Assembly (NCBI GenBank): GCA_965232165.1
Contig: CBDDOY010000002.1
Location: 558,001-622,000 of the forward strand
Source of the DNA: UBA2779 sp965232165
GTDB taxonomy: Bacteria; Spirochaetota; Spirochaetia; DSM-2461
Direction: 5' to 3'
Length of the DNA stretch: 64,000 nucleotides
Part shown: piece by piece, positions 1 through 8,908 of the stretch
Position numbering within the stretch: position 1 is the stretch's first letter
How the letters are laid out: the number at the start of each line of letters is the position of its first letter
Notes under the pieces: model-generated
The model's database searches: none
What the model was told of the DNA's origin: nothing
What the model saw: the letters and a program-made list of their open reading frames with translations, nothing else
Program-made: the position numbers and the translations under genes

Positions 1-1
1 G

Positions 2-916
2 ACTCCTCTGTCGCCGCATGAAATTCGAGAAAAGATCGAAGCGGTTATTCATCTCGTTAATCCAACTGATCTGGTTAGCGAAGCCACAAAACAACGGTTC
101 ATCTCAAGTCTTTCAAATGATGTCTGCGGAACCACCGGCGGCAATACTGTATGTATTGAGGTGAGGACGAATGATGGAGAAGTGATCCTGCTCGATACCG
201 GCACCGGGCTAAGGGAGTTTGAGAAGAGTATCATTAGAAACGGGGAAAAAATTGATGAATACCATATTTTTCTCTCTCACTTTCACTACGATCATCTTCT
301 CGGCATTCCTTATTTCTCCACAATGTATAATCCAAGCGCCAAAGTGCATTTCTACAGTCCATATCCCGAAATGGAGCATGTTCTTGCAAAATTTATGGAA
401 GAACCCTTTCACCCTGTCGGTTGGGATAGTTTCACTGCCGGAATTGATTTCCACATCATGAAAGAAGATGAGCCTGTTGAAATCAGTGCAGCCAAAGTGT
501 CCTGTATGAGAAGAACTCATCCAGGAGGAGCTTTTTCCTATAAGGTCACAGAAAACGGAAGATCATTCATCTATTCATCCGACACCCAGCTCACGGAGAA
601 AGATTTTACGCGCAATTCAAAAAACAACGCCTATTTCCAGGGAGCGGAAGTTATCGTGTTAGACGCTCAATATACCCTGGATGAAGCCATTGCAAAATAT
701 GATTGGGGGCATTCTTCTTACAGTCTGGCAGTGCAATTCGCCCGGGAATATGAGATTGAAAAACTATTGCTATTTCACCACGACCCGCTGAATTCAGATC
801 AGAAGCTGGCCGGCATTCTGCAAGCGGCTATTTCATTCAATGAACGGCTCAATCAGACACACAGCAACGATATGGAGATCATACTGGCCGGGGAAGGGTA
901 TGAAATCGAACTGTAG
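2..916 (+). CDS. Metallo-beta-lactamase-fold hydrolase (5' end outside window)
   Basis: The frame is open from base 2, giving 304 visible residues; the first codons lie before the window. An internal ATG at 161 would remove the conserved CGTTGGNT segment (visible residues 48-55), so it is not the start. Zinc-ligand motif SHFHYDH is at visible residues 92-98 (His93, His95, Asp97, His98), followed by later SSDT, LDAQ, DWGHSS and FHHDP motifs typical of the fold. Family members are metal-dependent hydrolases, often phosphodiesterases or nucleases; the substrate cannot be read from sequence. No signal peptide is visible, so it is probably cytoplasmic. It ends 5 bases before mltG on the same strand and may be co-transcribed with it. 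The fold is certain, the reaction is not. Confidence 0.85.
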   Translation, partial: TPLSPHEIREKIEAVIHLVNPTDLVSEATKQRFISSLSNDVCGTTGGNTVCIEVRTNDGEVILLDTGTGLREFEKSIIRNGEKIDEYHIFLSHFHYDHLLGIPYFSTMYNPSAKVHFYSPYPEMEHVLAKFMEEPFHPVGWDSFTAGIDFHIMKEDEPVEISAAKVSCMRRTHPGGAFSYKVTENGRSFIYSSDTQLTEKDFTRNSKNNAYFQGAEVIVLDAQYTLDEAIAKYDWGHSSYSLAVQFAREYEIEKLLLFHHDPLNSDQKLAGILQAAISFNERLNQTHSNDMEIILAGEGYEIEL

Positions 917-921
917 CGTTA

Positions 922-2058
922 ATGACATTGGAGCTTGACTCTCGGGGGATTCTCATCATTAAAAGGTCTCTTGTTCTCTTAGGTTTAGCCCTGTCCCTTC
1001 TCTTCGTCTGTGGTTTTATCTGGTTTTGGTTTCTTCTTGATGCTCCCTTTGGAGAGAAGGGAACGGAGCCGGTAATTGTAAGCATCCCTCCCGGTACAAG
1101 TTTTCAGGATTTGAGCGTGGAACTTGAGCAATTAGGACTGGTGCGTCATGCAATATACATTCAGTGGCGCTATAGGATCGCCGCCCGATTAGGCATTGCC
1201 GGCGCCCATCAGGCCGGTCGATATTTCCTGGAAACCGGCATGAGTCCATCTCAAATACTCAAAAGCATTACATCACCAGGTGATGCTCAGCGAATTTATA
1301 CGACATTGGTTATCCTGCCTGGTTATACCTCTTCCCAGATAGCGGCCCATGTTCAAGAGAGTCATCTTGCCCATGCTGTCGATGTTGAAAATGCCATAGT
1401 CGCCCTGGCCTCTGAGTATCCCATTCTTCAAAACAAGATGGGGCTGCAAGGATATCTCTTTCCGGATACCTATAAAATTGAGGCGCCTTTTGATGAGACT
1501 CCACAAACATCGAAATTGGCGGCAGAGTCCATAGTCCGCACCATGGCCGATAAATTTTTCAGTGTTCTCGATGAAATTGAGCCTTCATGGCGAAGGCTTA
1601 CTGAAGGCCAATTGCATGAGAGAATTGTACTGGCCTCTATCGTAGAACGAGAATACCGCATTGCTGAAGAGGCTAAGAAGATTGCCGCTGTTTTCAATAA
1701 CCGCCTTAAGAAGGGCATGGCCTTACAGTCTTGTGCAACTGTCGTATACACCATTGAGGAAACAAGGGCCGGACGACCTTTCAGGGACGAATTCTATCGT
1801 TTTAAGAGGCGGATATTCGAACAGTATTTGGAAATCGATTCTCCCTATAACACATATCTTTACTCGTCTCTGCCGCCCGCTCCCATCGCCATCACAGGGA
1901 GAGTGGCTTTAGAGGCTGTATTCAATCCGGCCAAAATCGATTCGCTCTTCTTTGTCGTGAAAAATCCTGCCAAGGGAACACATGTCTTCTCACGGAATTA
2001 TTCCGATCATTTGAGCGCCCGTGATGACTACATCAAAACTTTCGTCATCAAGGAGTAG
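922..2058 (+). CDS. mltG: MltG/YceG endolytic murein transglycosylase
   Basis: Predicted 378-residue inner-membrane lytic transglycosylase that cuts nascent glycan strands and helps set their length. A single hydrophobic anchor spans about residues 14-40. A LysM-like region (IPPGTSFQDLSVELEQLGLV) precedes the YceG domain. The likely catalytic glutamate is Glu242 in SIVERE, followed by the family signature around VFNNRLKKGMALQ. In the family the signature usually reads LQTDPTV; here it is LQSCATV, so the usual Asp is missing. Length fits the family. It starts 5 bases after the MBL gene and ends 6 bases before dnaG, so it lies in the replication/transcription operon. Identification rests on domain order and the catalytic motif. 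Confidence 0.93.
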   Translation: MTLELDSRGILIIKRSLVLLGLALSLLFVCGFIWFWFLLDAPFGEKGTEPVIVSIPPGTSFQDLSVELEQLGLVRHAIYIQWRYRIAARLGIAGAHQAGRYFLETGMSPSQILKSITSPGDAQRIYTTLVILPGYTSSQIAAHVQESHLAHAVDVENAIVALASEYPILQNKMGLQGYLFPDTYKIEAPFDETPQTSKLAAESIVRTMADKFFSVLDEIEPSWRRLTEGQLHERIVLASIVEREYRIAEEAKKIAAVFNNRLKKGMALQSCATVVYTIEETRAGRPFRDEFYRFKRRIFEQYLEIDSPYNTYLYSSLPPAPIAITGRVALEAVFNPAKIDSLFFVVKNPAKGTHVFSRNYSDHLSARDDYIKTFVIKE

Positions 2059-2064
2059 TGCCAC

Positions 2065-3822
2065 GTGAGCGGCGGAAGAATACCCGACAGTGTTATTGAG
2101 GAGGTGCATAGGCGTTCGGATATCATTGAGGTCGTCGGTTCATACGTCCAACTCACTCGCAAGGGCAATCGCTGGTGGGGGCTCTGTCCTTTCCATTCCG
2201 AGAAGACGCCATCATTTGTGGTAAGCCAAGAGAATAATCTGTATTACTGCTTTGGCTGTGGGAAAGGCGGCAATGCGGTCAGTTTTTTGATGGATATTGA
2301 CTCCCTGAGTTTTCCAGAGGCAATAAATTTCTTAGCCGAAAAAGCCGGAGTTGAAATTCATCTGGATTCCAAAAATGAGCAGACTAAGGGCAGTCTAAAG
2401 GCTTTGGAAGACCTGTACAGCCGCGTTTCGAAGACATTCCATTGGCTGCTATATAATCATCCTCAAGCCGCAGAGGCAAGAGACTATCTGGAGTCCAGAG
2501 GTATAAATCGGGAAACAAGCGAAGTGTTTAGACTGGGATGGGCTCCTTCGGACGGTCAATGGCTGTATGGATTTCTTATAGATAAGAAGTACTCAGCGCA
2601 GTTTCTCGCTACTTCCGGATTATTCAGTAACAAATCGCCAACTTGGTCTTTTTTTGTAGATCGCCTGATGTTTCCGGTTATGCCGGATATGGGAAGAGTC
2701 ATAGCATTTAGCGGGCGGGGGTTCAACGATAAAGGGCCAAAGTATAAGAATTCTCCTGAGACTGCTCTCTACAGGAAGAGCCTGCATCTATATGGTTTGG
2801 GGCAAGCGAAAAAAAGTATTCGAGACACAAAGAGGGCGGTGCTATGTGAGGGCAACCTGGACGTGCTCTCTTGCTGCCAATCCGGAATCAAGGAGGCGGT
2901 CGCCCCTTTAGGAACCGCATTGACCGAAAACCAGACCAAAACACTGAAACGCTTAACTCCGACCATTGTTTTGATGTTTGATGGAGACAAGGCCGGGATT
3001 GATGGAACAATGCGGGCCGCTCTCCTGGCGGAAGAACAGGGATTGACGGTCCAGGCTGCGCACATCCCGTCAGGGAGTGATCCGGCAGATTTGATGCTGG
3101 AGAAAGGCGAGGCGGTATTGCATAAAATCGCATCAAAACCTTTGACTGTCTTCGATTTTTTATTACATTATAAAGTTGGGGAAAAGCTAGACATTACTGC
3201 TGAGCGACAAGAGAGAGCATTGATAGAACTGACACCGTATTTACGTGCAGTGGGATCGGAAGTGAGACGTGAAGCATATCTGAAGCGGCTCGCTGATAAG
3301 CTGAATGCTGATCCTCTTGCCGTGATACGGGAGTTTCATAATAGCGGCAGCCGTCAACAGAGAAGCCGTCCCACTGAAGCTGCTGAGAATTTAATGAGTG
3401 ATGAGCTGTATCTGATGATTGCCGCTGCCATCAAAGCCGATTTCTTCTCTCAAATCAGGGCTGTGCTCGCCCCTGAAACGTTTCGGGACAGGCGGGCTTT
3501 AGTTATGTACAGGATTATGGATGAAATGAGTGTCAATGGAATAATGCCCAGTACCGAGAGTATCCTGGCAAAGTTGGATGACAACAAGTTGAGAGAAGTT
3601 ATATTAGAAAAGCTAATGACCGAAGAATTCACCGCAAAGGCTGAAGAGACGATTAATGAAAAGATCAGTTTGATCAGGGTTCGCACACTCAATGAAGAGC
3701 GACGTGCCTTGGTCAGCACCCTGTCAAATGATTCAAATCGAGAACGGACCACAGCCCGCATGAAACGAATCCAGGAGATTGATAGGAACATCACGAGAAT
3801 CAGGCAAGGTAGAAATGACTGA
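2065..3822 (+). CDS. dnaG: DNA primase DnaG
   Basis: 585-residue primase that makes RNA primers at the replication fork. The start is GTG at 2065. The N-terminal CHC2 zinc finger is complete: Cys41, His44, Cys62, Cys65. The TOPRIM core has Glu262 in CEGNLD and the metal-binding pair Asp306/Asp308 in FDGDKAG. The C-terminal part (from about residue 420) is the less conserved helicase-binding region. Length is normal. It follows mltG by 6 bases and overlaps rpoD by 8, the classic dnaG-rpoD macromolecular-synthesis pairing, which suggests translational coupling to the sigma factor. Confidence 0.97.
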   Translation: MSGGRIPDSVIEEVHRRSDIIEVVGSYVQLTRKGNRWWGLCPFHSEKTPSFVVSQENNLYYCFGCGKGGNAVSFLMDIDSLSFPEAINFLAEKAGVEIHLDSKNEQTKGSLKALEDLYSRVSKTFHWLLYNHPQAAEARDYLESRGINRETSEVFRLGWAPSDGQWLYGFLIDKKYSAQFLATSGLFSNKSPTWSFFVDRLMFPVMPDMGRVIAFSGRGFNDKGPKYKNSPETALYRKSLHLYGLGQAKKSIRDTKRAVLCEGNLDVLSCCQSGIKEAVAPLGTALTENQTKTLKRLTPTIVLMFDGDKAGIDGTMRAALLAEEQGLTVQAAHIPSGSDPADLMLEKGEAVLHKIASKPLTVFDFLLHYKVGEKLDITAERQERALIELTPYLRAVGSEVRREAYLKRLADKLNADPLAVIREFHNSGSRQQRSRPTEAAENLMSDELYLMIAAAIKADFFSQIRAVLAPETFRDRRALVMYRIMDEMSVNGIMPSTESILAKLDDNKLREVILEKLMTEEFTAKAEETINEKISLIRVRTLNEERRALVSTLSNDSNRERTTARMKRIQEIDRNITRIRQGRND

Positions 3823-5641
3823 GTTAAAATCTCACCCCATGGTCGTCAAGCTCTTGGAGCACGCCGAAAAGTCTAAAACGATAAGTTTTGATGAGATAAG
3901 TGACTGGCTGCCTGAGGATATTGTTAAATCCGAGGCGATTAACGATATCGTGGGATTATTGGAATCTGTAGGGGTGAAACTCACCGATGATTCGGAAAGA
4001 AGTCATGAAGATAGTCATGAAGATAGCCATGAAGATGACATACTTGACCATGATCATGAGGACATCAAGCCGGAGATTGATTCTGAACTTGAGGAGGAGG
4101 TCGAGGATGTGCCCTCTGATGACATTGAGATTCCTCCCCGTAAGTTAGTCTTCAGCGATAAAGATACTTCAATCGATGATCCGGTACGTCTCTATCTCCG
4201 TGAAATTGGAAAGGATAAACTTCTCACTGCCGAACAGGAAGTTGAGCTTTCTAAGCAAATGGAAGACGGGGAGAACATCATCAAGAAGGTATTAAGAACT
4301 TCCGGCGTTATAATATCGGAACTGCATTCTCTGGCCCAGAAGGGTTTCAGCAAAACGGACCCAAGAGAGATGAATTTCTCCAAGAAAGAGCTTTCAGGTT
4401 TTCTAGCCGATAGACGGCGTATTAATCAGTTCTACAAGGAATCCTTCCGGGATATCATCATGGATTTGAGCCAGTATATGGAATTGAAAACTCGCATTGT
4501 GGCTACGGATGGGGATATTCATAGTGACAGAAGACTCGCCGCAAAACGGCGTGCGCTGCTCAAAGTCATTGTCAACATAGATATCCACCAGGAAGAGATC
4601 ATGAAGTTTTCTGATCGATTTGCCTCTATTGGGACTAAGATTGAGAAATACCGGAATCAGCAGTATCAGATTGAGAGAACCCTGGGTGTACGTTCTATGG
4701 GTGAAGTCCGCAGTATAGGAAGAGGCTTGGCCAAAGCTGAAGAACGGGGAAAAATCGAACAGAGATTAGGCTTAACATCCGATGCAATCAAAGAGTATAT
4801 ACGCCAAGTGCAACTCACTGAAAAGAAGCTTCATAGCATGGAAATTGATTTCGAGACTTCGATTGATGACATAGTACGCATGTCAGAGGAAATATATCAC
4901 GGCCGTGTTATGATGAAGACGGCTAAGGATAAGCTTATTCAAGCTAATCTCAGATTGGTAGTGAGTATTGCCAAGAAGTACACAAACCGTGGATTGCATT
5001 TTTTCGATCTTGTTCAGGAAGGCAACATCGGCCTCATTAAGGCTGTTGAGAAATTCGAATATCGAAAGGGTTATAAATTCTCCACCTATGCGACATGGTG
5101 GATCCGTCAAGCTATTACGAGAGCGATTTCCGATCAGGCCCGTACCATCAGAGTACCTGTACACATGATTGAGCAGATGAACAAGGTCGTGCGGGAATCA
5201 CGCCACTTAATGCAGATGCTGGGGAGAGAACCGCTTGACGAAGAAGTGGCGGAACAACTGGGATGGACTGTATCCCGAGTAAAAGCAGTGAAAAATGTCG
5301 CCCGTGAACCAATAAGCCTGGAAACCCCTCTCGGAGAAGAAGAGGATTCCCTGCTTGGTGATTTCATCGAAGATAAACGGGTTATCAATCCGTCCAATCA
5401 GACCGCCTTTGCGGTGCTGCAAGAGCAGCTGCATGATATCCTAGACACCTTGCCGCCGCGGGAACAGGAAGTCTTGAAGATGAGATTCGGGTTGGATGAC
5501 GGATTCTCACTCACTCTTGAGGAAGTCGGTTTGTGTTTCAATGTAACACGTGAGAGAATACGGCAAATTGAAGCTAAGGCATTGAGGCGTTTGCGGCATC
5601 CTAAGAGAAGCAGACGGCTGAAGGGATACTTAGAGAATTAG
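3815..5641 (+). CDS. rpoD: Primary sigma factor RpoD (sigma-70)
   Basis: 608-residue housekeeping sigma factor. The ATG at 3815 is chosen because AAGGT lies just upstream and it overlaps the dnaG stop by 8 bases; a start at 3779 would run deep into dnaG. The N-terminal region-1.1-like part is followed by an acidic linker with three SHED repeats (residues 63-74). Region 1.2 begins near DDPVRLYLREIG. Region 2 begins near residue 375 (NLRLVVSIAKKY) and includes the -10 recognition helix around YATWWIRQAITRAI. Region 4 with its helix-turn-helix (VTRERIRQIEAKALRRLRH) closes the protein, at residues about 567-600. Good -10/-35 promoters elsewhere in the window fit this factor. The repeat-rich linker is the only unusual part. 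Confidence 0.97.
   Translation: MTELKSHPMVVKLLEHAEKSKTISFDEISDWLPEDIVKSEAINDIVGLLESVGVKLTDDSERSHEDSHEDSHEDDILDHDHEDIKPEIDSELEEEVEDVPSDDIEIPPRKLVFSDKDTSIDDPVRLYLREIGKDKLLTAEQEVELSKQMEDGENIIKKVLRTSGVIISELHSLAQKGFSKTDPREMNFSKKELSGFLADRRRINQFYKESFRDIIMDLSQYMELKTRIVATDGDIHSDRRLAAKRRALLKVIVNIDIHQEEIMKFSDRFASIGTKIEKYRNQQYQIERTLGVRSMGEVRSIGRGLAKAEERGKIEQRLGLTSDAIKEYIRQVQLTEKKLHSMEIDFETSIDDIVRMSEEIYHGRVMMKTAKDKLIQANLRLVVSIAKKYTNRGLHFFDLVQEGNIGLIKAVEKFEYRKGYKFSTYATWWIRQAITRAISDQARTIRVPVHMIEQMNKVVRESRHLMQMLGREPLDEEVAEQLGWTVSRVKAVKNVAREPISLETPLGEEEDSLLGDFIEDKRVINPSNQTAFAVLQEQLHDILDTLPPREQEVLKMRFGLDDGFSLTLEEVGLCFNVTRERIRQIEAKALRRLRHPKRSRRLKGYLEN
4001..4036 (+). repeat. Three tandem 12-bp repeats inside rpoD
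   Basis: The unit AGTCATGAAGAT occurs twice exactly (4001-4012, 4013-4024) and once with one change (AGCCATGAAGAT, 4025-4036). Each copy encodes Ser-His-Glu-Asp. It lies in the acidic spacer after sigma region 1.1 and keeps frame, so copy-number changes would alter linker length without breaking the gene. Confidence 0.9.
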
Positions 5642-5651
5642 GGGGAAATTC

Positions 5652-6443
5652 ATGAAAGAAACTTTTGAAGTCCTGCGGCGTTTACAGCAAATTCTGTCGG
5701 ACAAGTATGTCATTGAGCGAGATATCTTAGACATTCCCAAAGCGTTGAATACTAAGCAAGAAATACTTAATCGTCTCAAGAAGTCTTTTATCCAAAAAAA
5801 CGAAGAACTCAGTATCGCCAAGAATGAGATTAAGACTTTGACCTTTGAAATGAACGAAGCTGAGCGTCACCGGGAAAAATCAGAGAAACAGATGGATTTC
5901 ATTACGACACAGCGTGAGTATGAGGCCCTTGATAAAGAGATTCGGGACGCATCAGAAAAGGAACAGCGGCTTCGTCGTGAAATTCAGAGGAAGGAAGAAG
6001 ACTTAAAAGAGATGCACATCACTCTTGAGCGTGATGAGCAGATGATCAATACGCAAGAAGAGGACCTCAAGACTGAAAATGAAAGAATCAAAGCGGAAAC
6101 AGGTGTGAAAAAAGCCCAACTTGAGGAGCTTGCCAAACAGGAAAGCGAGGCCGCTCCCCATATGAACGAAGATATCCTCTTCAAGTTCAAGCGTATTATT
6201 AAGAACAAATCTGGAATCGGCATTGTACCGGCGAAAGCCAATGTCTGCAGCGGCTGTCATATGCTTCTTCCCGCCCAGTTTGTTAATGATGTGCGCCGCG
6301 GGGAAGACATACAATTCTGCCCATATTGCAGCCGCATTCTGTTCTGGGAGGAAGGCGGCGATTCCAGCACAAGTATATATGAATTCACAGATGAAGATGT
6401 CGGAGGGCTGTCGGACTTACTTGATCATGATGATGATATCTGA
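5652..6443 (+). CDS. Coiled-coil protein with C4 zinc ribbon (DUF164/CT398-like)
   Basis: 263-residue cytoplasmic protein. Residues about 10-175 are rich in Glu, Lys, Arg and Gln with heptad-like spacing, suggesting a long coiled coil. The C-terminal part has a four-cysteine zinc ribbon with Cys199, Cys202, Cys223 and Cys226 (CSGCH and CPYCS knuckles), then an acidic tail ending in DHDDDI. This architecture is typical of the widespread zinc-ribbon family annotated C4-type/DUF164, whose biochemical role is not settled; the chlamydial member has been studied structurally. It begins 10 bases after rpoD behind a GGGGGAAA ribosome-binding region and precedes rnpB. Its position beside rpoD matches treponeme gene order as I remember it. 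Confidence 0.85.
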   Translation: MKETFEVLRRLQQILSDKYVIERDILDIPKALNTKQEILNRLKKSFIQKNEELSIAKNEIKTLTFEMNEAERHREKSEKQMDFITTQREYEALDKEIRDASEKEQRLRREIQRKEEDLKEMHITLERDEQMINTQEEDLKTENERIKAETGVKKAQLEELAKQESEAAPHMNEDILFKFKRIIKNKSGIGIVPAKANVCSGCHMLLPAQFVNDVRRGEDIQFCPYCSRILFWEEGGDSSTSIYEFTDEDVGGLSDLLDHDDDI

Positions 6444-6511
6444 TCAAAGAAGTACCTCTGAGAATCGATTTTGAAGCTTCAATAGGGGAGGGGACAGAGA
6501 CATTTAAGGGT

Positions 6512-6539
6512 TTGTACAAATTCTTTTTTCTGATATGAT
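6512..6539 (+). promoter_or_regulatory. Sigma-70 promoter of rnpB
   Basis: A -35 box TTGTAC (6512-6517) and a -10 box TATGAT (6534-6539) are separated by 16 bases. The first base of the RNase P RNA P1 helix (6547) lies 7 bases after the -10 box, as expected for a start site. Confidence 0.72.
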
Positions 6540-6546
6540 GGATTCT

Positions 6547-6886
6547 GACGGACCGGGTCGTCGCTGGCTAGTCCAGAGGAAAGTCCGGGCTCCGCAGGAA
6601 ATGATGCCGGGTAACTCCCGGGCGCTTGCGTTTGTGAAGTGACAGATAGTGCCGCAGAAAATATACCGCCGGGAATCTTTCCCGGTAAGGGTGAAAAGGT
6701 GAGGTAAAAGCTCACCGGTCGTCCGGTAACGGAAGACGCATGGTAAACCTCATCAGGAGCAAGATCAAGCAGCGGAGCGGGTTTTTCCGATCCAAAATCC
6801 GCGGGTAGATCGCTATTCGATATTTTCGGCAACGACGATGCGAGATAGATGACGACCTCAACAGAACCCGGCTTACAGGTCCGTCT
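6547..6886 (+). ncRNA. rnpB: RNase P RNA, bacterial type A-like
   Basis: Catalytic RNA that trims tRNA 5' ends. Helix P1 is formed by GACGGAC (6547-6553) and GTCCGTC (6879-6885). The universal 5' core GAGGAAAGTCCGGGCTCC is at about 6574-6591; the GTGAAAAGGTGAGGTAAAAG block follows near 6690. The 3' core AGATAGATGACGACC and ACAGAACCCGGCTTACAGG is at about 6843-6878. Length of about 340 nt is normal. The RNA is followed at once by T5 (6886-6890) and the ATG of the next gene (6892). It has its own promoter upstream. Confidence 0.96.
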
Positions 6887-6911
6887 TTTTCATGAAAAAA
6901 ACAGTTTTTTC
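6886..6911 (+). terminator. Weak AT-rich hairpin spanning rnpB end and next start codon
   Basis: T5 at 6886-6890 follows P1. GAAAAAA (6894-6900) and TTTTTTC (6905-6911) can pair around a 4-base loop, and TTTTTCATGAAAAA (6886-6899) is itself a palindrome. The structure covers the start codon of the TPR gene, so it could act in rnpB 3'-end formation or in control of translation. AT-only pairing makes it weak; its function is inferred. Confidence 0.35.
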
Positions 6912-7827
6912 GGCATCGCGCCGCAGACAAAAAATTCGACTGGCCATCACGGTTTTCTTTCTCATAGTCTTGGGGTTTGTCCTCTATTTCGCCCTGAATC
7001 GAGGGGCGAATCTTGTTAGGCAGAGAGCTAACAAATCTAGCAATGTCTTATCGGCGGAGGAGTTATGGAATTCCGGTCAATATGCTGCTCTCGTAGAAGT
7101 CGCCGAGAAACTTCTGCTTTCTGATCCGATTGATAGAGATGCTCTTCTATTTGCCGGATACAGCCGTTATTTTCTCGCCATAGCCCATGTGTCCAGTGAA
7201 AAAAGACACAGCGATTTGCAGCTGGCCATTCGACATCTGCGTCGATTACTCGCATTAGAAGGAACACCTAATCCCGAAAGAATTGCTTATGCGCTAGGCA
7301 AGGCCTATCTCATTAAGGGAAATTACTGGTCAGATTTGGCTGTCCACTATCTCAAAATAGCCATTAACTCAGGATATGAGCCCGAAGATATTTATGAACA
7401 CTTAGGCCAGGCATACACTGCCATGGGTGATGCCGAATCGGCGTTGGAATGGTATAATGAGGCATTAGAAAAACATCCCACAGATCGCTTGTTCTTGATA
7501 ATGGGCAAGGAGGCTTTTCAACTAGGCTATTACAACGAAGCCGCTTCTTATTATCAGCAGGCCATTGAGAGAAGCCGTGATGACAATCTTATCAAAACAG
7601 GACTGTTCCAACTCGGTCAACTTTACTATGATGTGGGGAATTATAAGATGGCAAAAGGGGTTTTGGAACGTCTGGTTAGCATGGAGCCGCAGAATACAAA
7701 TAATTTGTACTTATTTGCCGAGACACTCTATGAGCTGGGGATGTATGGAGAAGCGAAACAAGTCTGGTATGCAATTGTGAAAATAGATCCTAGGCACACC
7801 GGAGCTTTGCAGCGCTTGTACGACTGA
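6892..7827 (+). CDS. Membrane-anchored TPR protein
   Basis: 311 residues with one N-terminal membrane segment (about residues 16-34, after a basic MKKTVFSASRRRQK leader) and no cleavage site, so probably an inner-membrane protein with a periplasmic TPR domain. At least five TPR-like units run from about residue 50 to 305; the clearest include EDIYEHLGQAYTAMGDAESA, LFLIMGKEAFQLGYYNEAAS and LFQLGQLYYDVGNYKMAKGV. TPR domains bind partner proteins; the partner is unknown. It lies between rnpB and mreB, 28 bases before mreB, which makes a role with the rod complex possible but unproven. The ATG is only 7 bases after the last P1 base of RNase P RNA and has no clear Shine-Dalgarno sequence. Confidence 0.85.
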   Translation: MKKTVFSASRRRQKIRLAITVFFLIVLGFVLYFALNRGANLVRQRANKSSNVLSAEELWNSGQYAALVEVAEKLLLSDPIDRDALLFAGYSRYFLAIAHVSSEKRHSDLQLAIRHLRRLLALEGTPNPERIAYALGKAYLIKGNYWSDLAVHYLKIAINSGYEPEDIYEHLGQAYTAMGDAESALEWYNEALEKHPTDRLFLIMGKEAFQLGYYNEAASYYQQAIERSRDDNLIKTGLFQLGQLYYDVGNYKMAKGVLERLVSMEPQNTNNLYLFAETLYELGMYGEAKQVWYAIVKIDPRHTGALQRLYD

Positions 7828-7855
7828 TTTTCTTATAATTTGCAATGGAGGTAAT

Positions 7856-8902
7856 ATGAGTGGCCGAAAACGGTTATTCGGCGGGCTAACGGCAGATATC
7901 GGCATAGACCTTGGAACATGTAATACTTTGATATATATCAGAGGAAAGGGTGTTGTCAGTTGCGAGCCTTCGGTTGTTGCGGTGGAACGCGGAACAAAAA
8001 AAGTGGTTGCGGTCGGCCAGAGTGCGAAGCGCATGCTCTGGAAAACACCTGGGGATATCATCGCTATACGACCTCTTCGAGACGGGGTTATTGCCGATCT
8101 TGAGACGACAGAAAAAATGATCAGGTATTTCATCAAAAAAGTCCTCAGCAGAAGCCTGATCATTAAACCGCGCATGGTTATGGGTGTTCCTTCCTGCATA
8201 ACGGAGGTTGAACGAAGGGCTGTTGAGGAAGCGGCCTACAAAGCTGGAGCCAGAGAGGTTAAGATTATAGAGGAATCACTTGCGGCGGCTATCGGAGCCA
8301 AAATACCCATATTCGAACCGGCCGGGCATATGGTGGTTGATATAGGGGGCGGCACTACGGAGATATCCGTGATATCCCTTGGCGGTATGGTTGTCACGAA
8401 TGCTATTCGAATGGGGGGCGACTCCTTCGATCAGGCCGTTATCAAGCATGTGAGAACTGTTCACAATCTGATCATCGGGGAACACACAGCCGAACAGCTT
8501 AAGATCAGTATTGGAAATGCCAATCCAGAAAAGACCATTGAAAAAATGGAGATCAAGGGGACAGACGCCATTACAGGGCTTCCACGGCGTCTGGATATCG
8601 ACTCAGTTGAGGTGAGAGAGGCCCTTCAGGAGCCAATTAATGCTGTCGTCGAAGAAGTAAAGACAACATTGGGCCAGACCCCGCCTGAATTGGCTGCCGA
8701 CATCGTCGAACTCGGCATTGTCATGACAGGCGGAGGAGCCATGCTTAAGGGATTGCCCAAATTACTATCGAAGGAAACAGGTGTTCCTGTTATTCTCGCT
8801 GAGGAGCCGATATTATGTGTAGCCATCGGCGCGGGCCTATATTTTGAACATACAAGAGGTCATAACGATATGAGAGCCCTATATAACGGCATGAGTGGAT
8901 GA
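7856..8902 (+). CDS. mreB: Rod shape-determining protein MreB
   Basis: 348-residue bacterial actin that forms membrane-bound filaments guiding lateral wall synthesis. The actin-fold nucleotide motifs are present: phosphate-1 DIGIDLGTCNTLIYI near the N-terminus, phosphate-2 VVDIGGGTTEISVIS in the middle, and the adenosine motif GIVMTGGGAML near the C-terminus. Length is typical. A good ribosome-binding site (TGGAGGTAAT) precedes the ATG. It opens the mreB-mreC-mreD-mrdA-rodA cluster, in which later junctions are 6 bases or overlapping, so the rod complex is made as a unit. Confidence 0.98.
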   Translation: MSGRKRLFGGLTADIGIDLGTCNTLIYIRGKGVVSCEPSVVAVERGTKKVVAVGQSAKRMLWKTPGDIIAIRPLRDGVIADLETTEKMIRYFIKKVLSRSLIIKPRMVMGVPSCITEVERRAVEEAAYKAGAREVKIIEESLAAAIGAKIPIFEPAGHMVVDIGGGTTEISVISLGGMVVTNAIRMGGDSFDQAVIKHVRTVHNLIIGEHTAEQLKISIGNANPEKTIEKMEIKGTDAITGLPRRLDIDSVEVREALQEPINAVVEEVKTTLGQTPPELAADIVELGIVMTGGGAMLKGLPKLLSKETGVPVILAEEPILCVAIGAGLYFEHTRGHNDMRALYNGMSG

Positions 8903-8908
8903 GACGAC

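Noticed and set aside
7834..7839. TATAAT just upstream of mreB as a promoter -10 box
   Set aside because: No -35 at 16-18 bases, and it lies so close to the ribosome-binding site that a normal leader would not fit.
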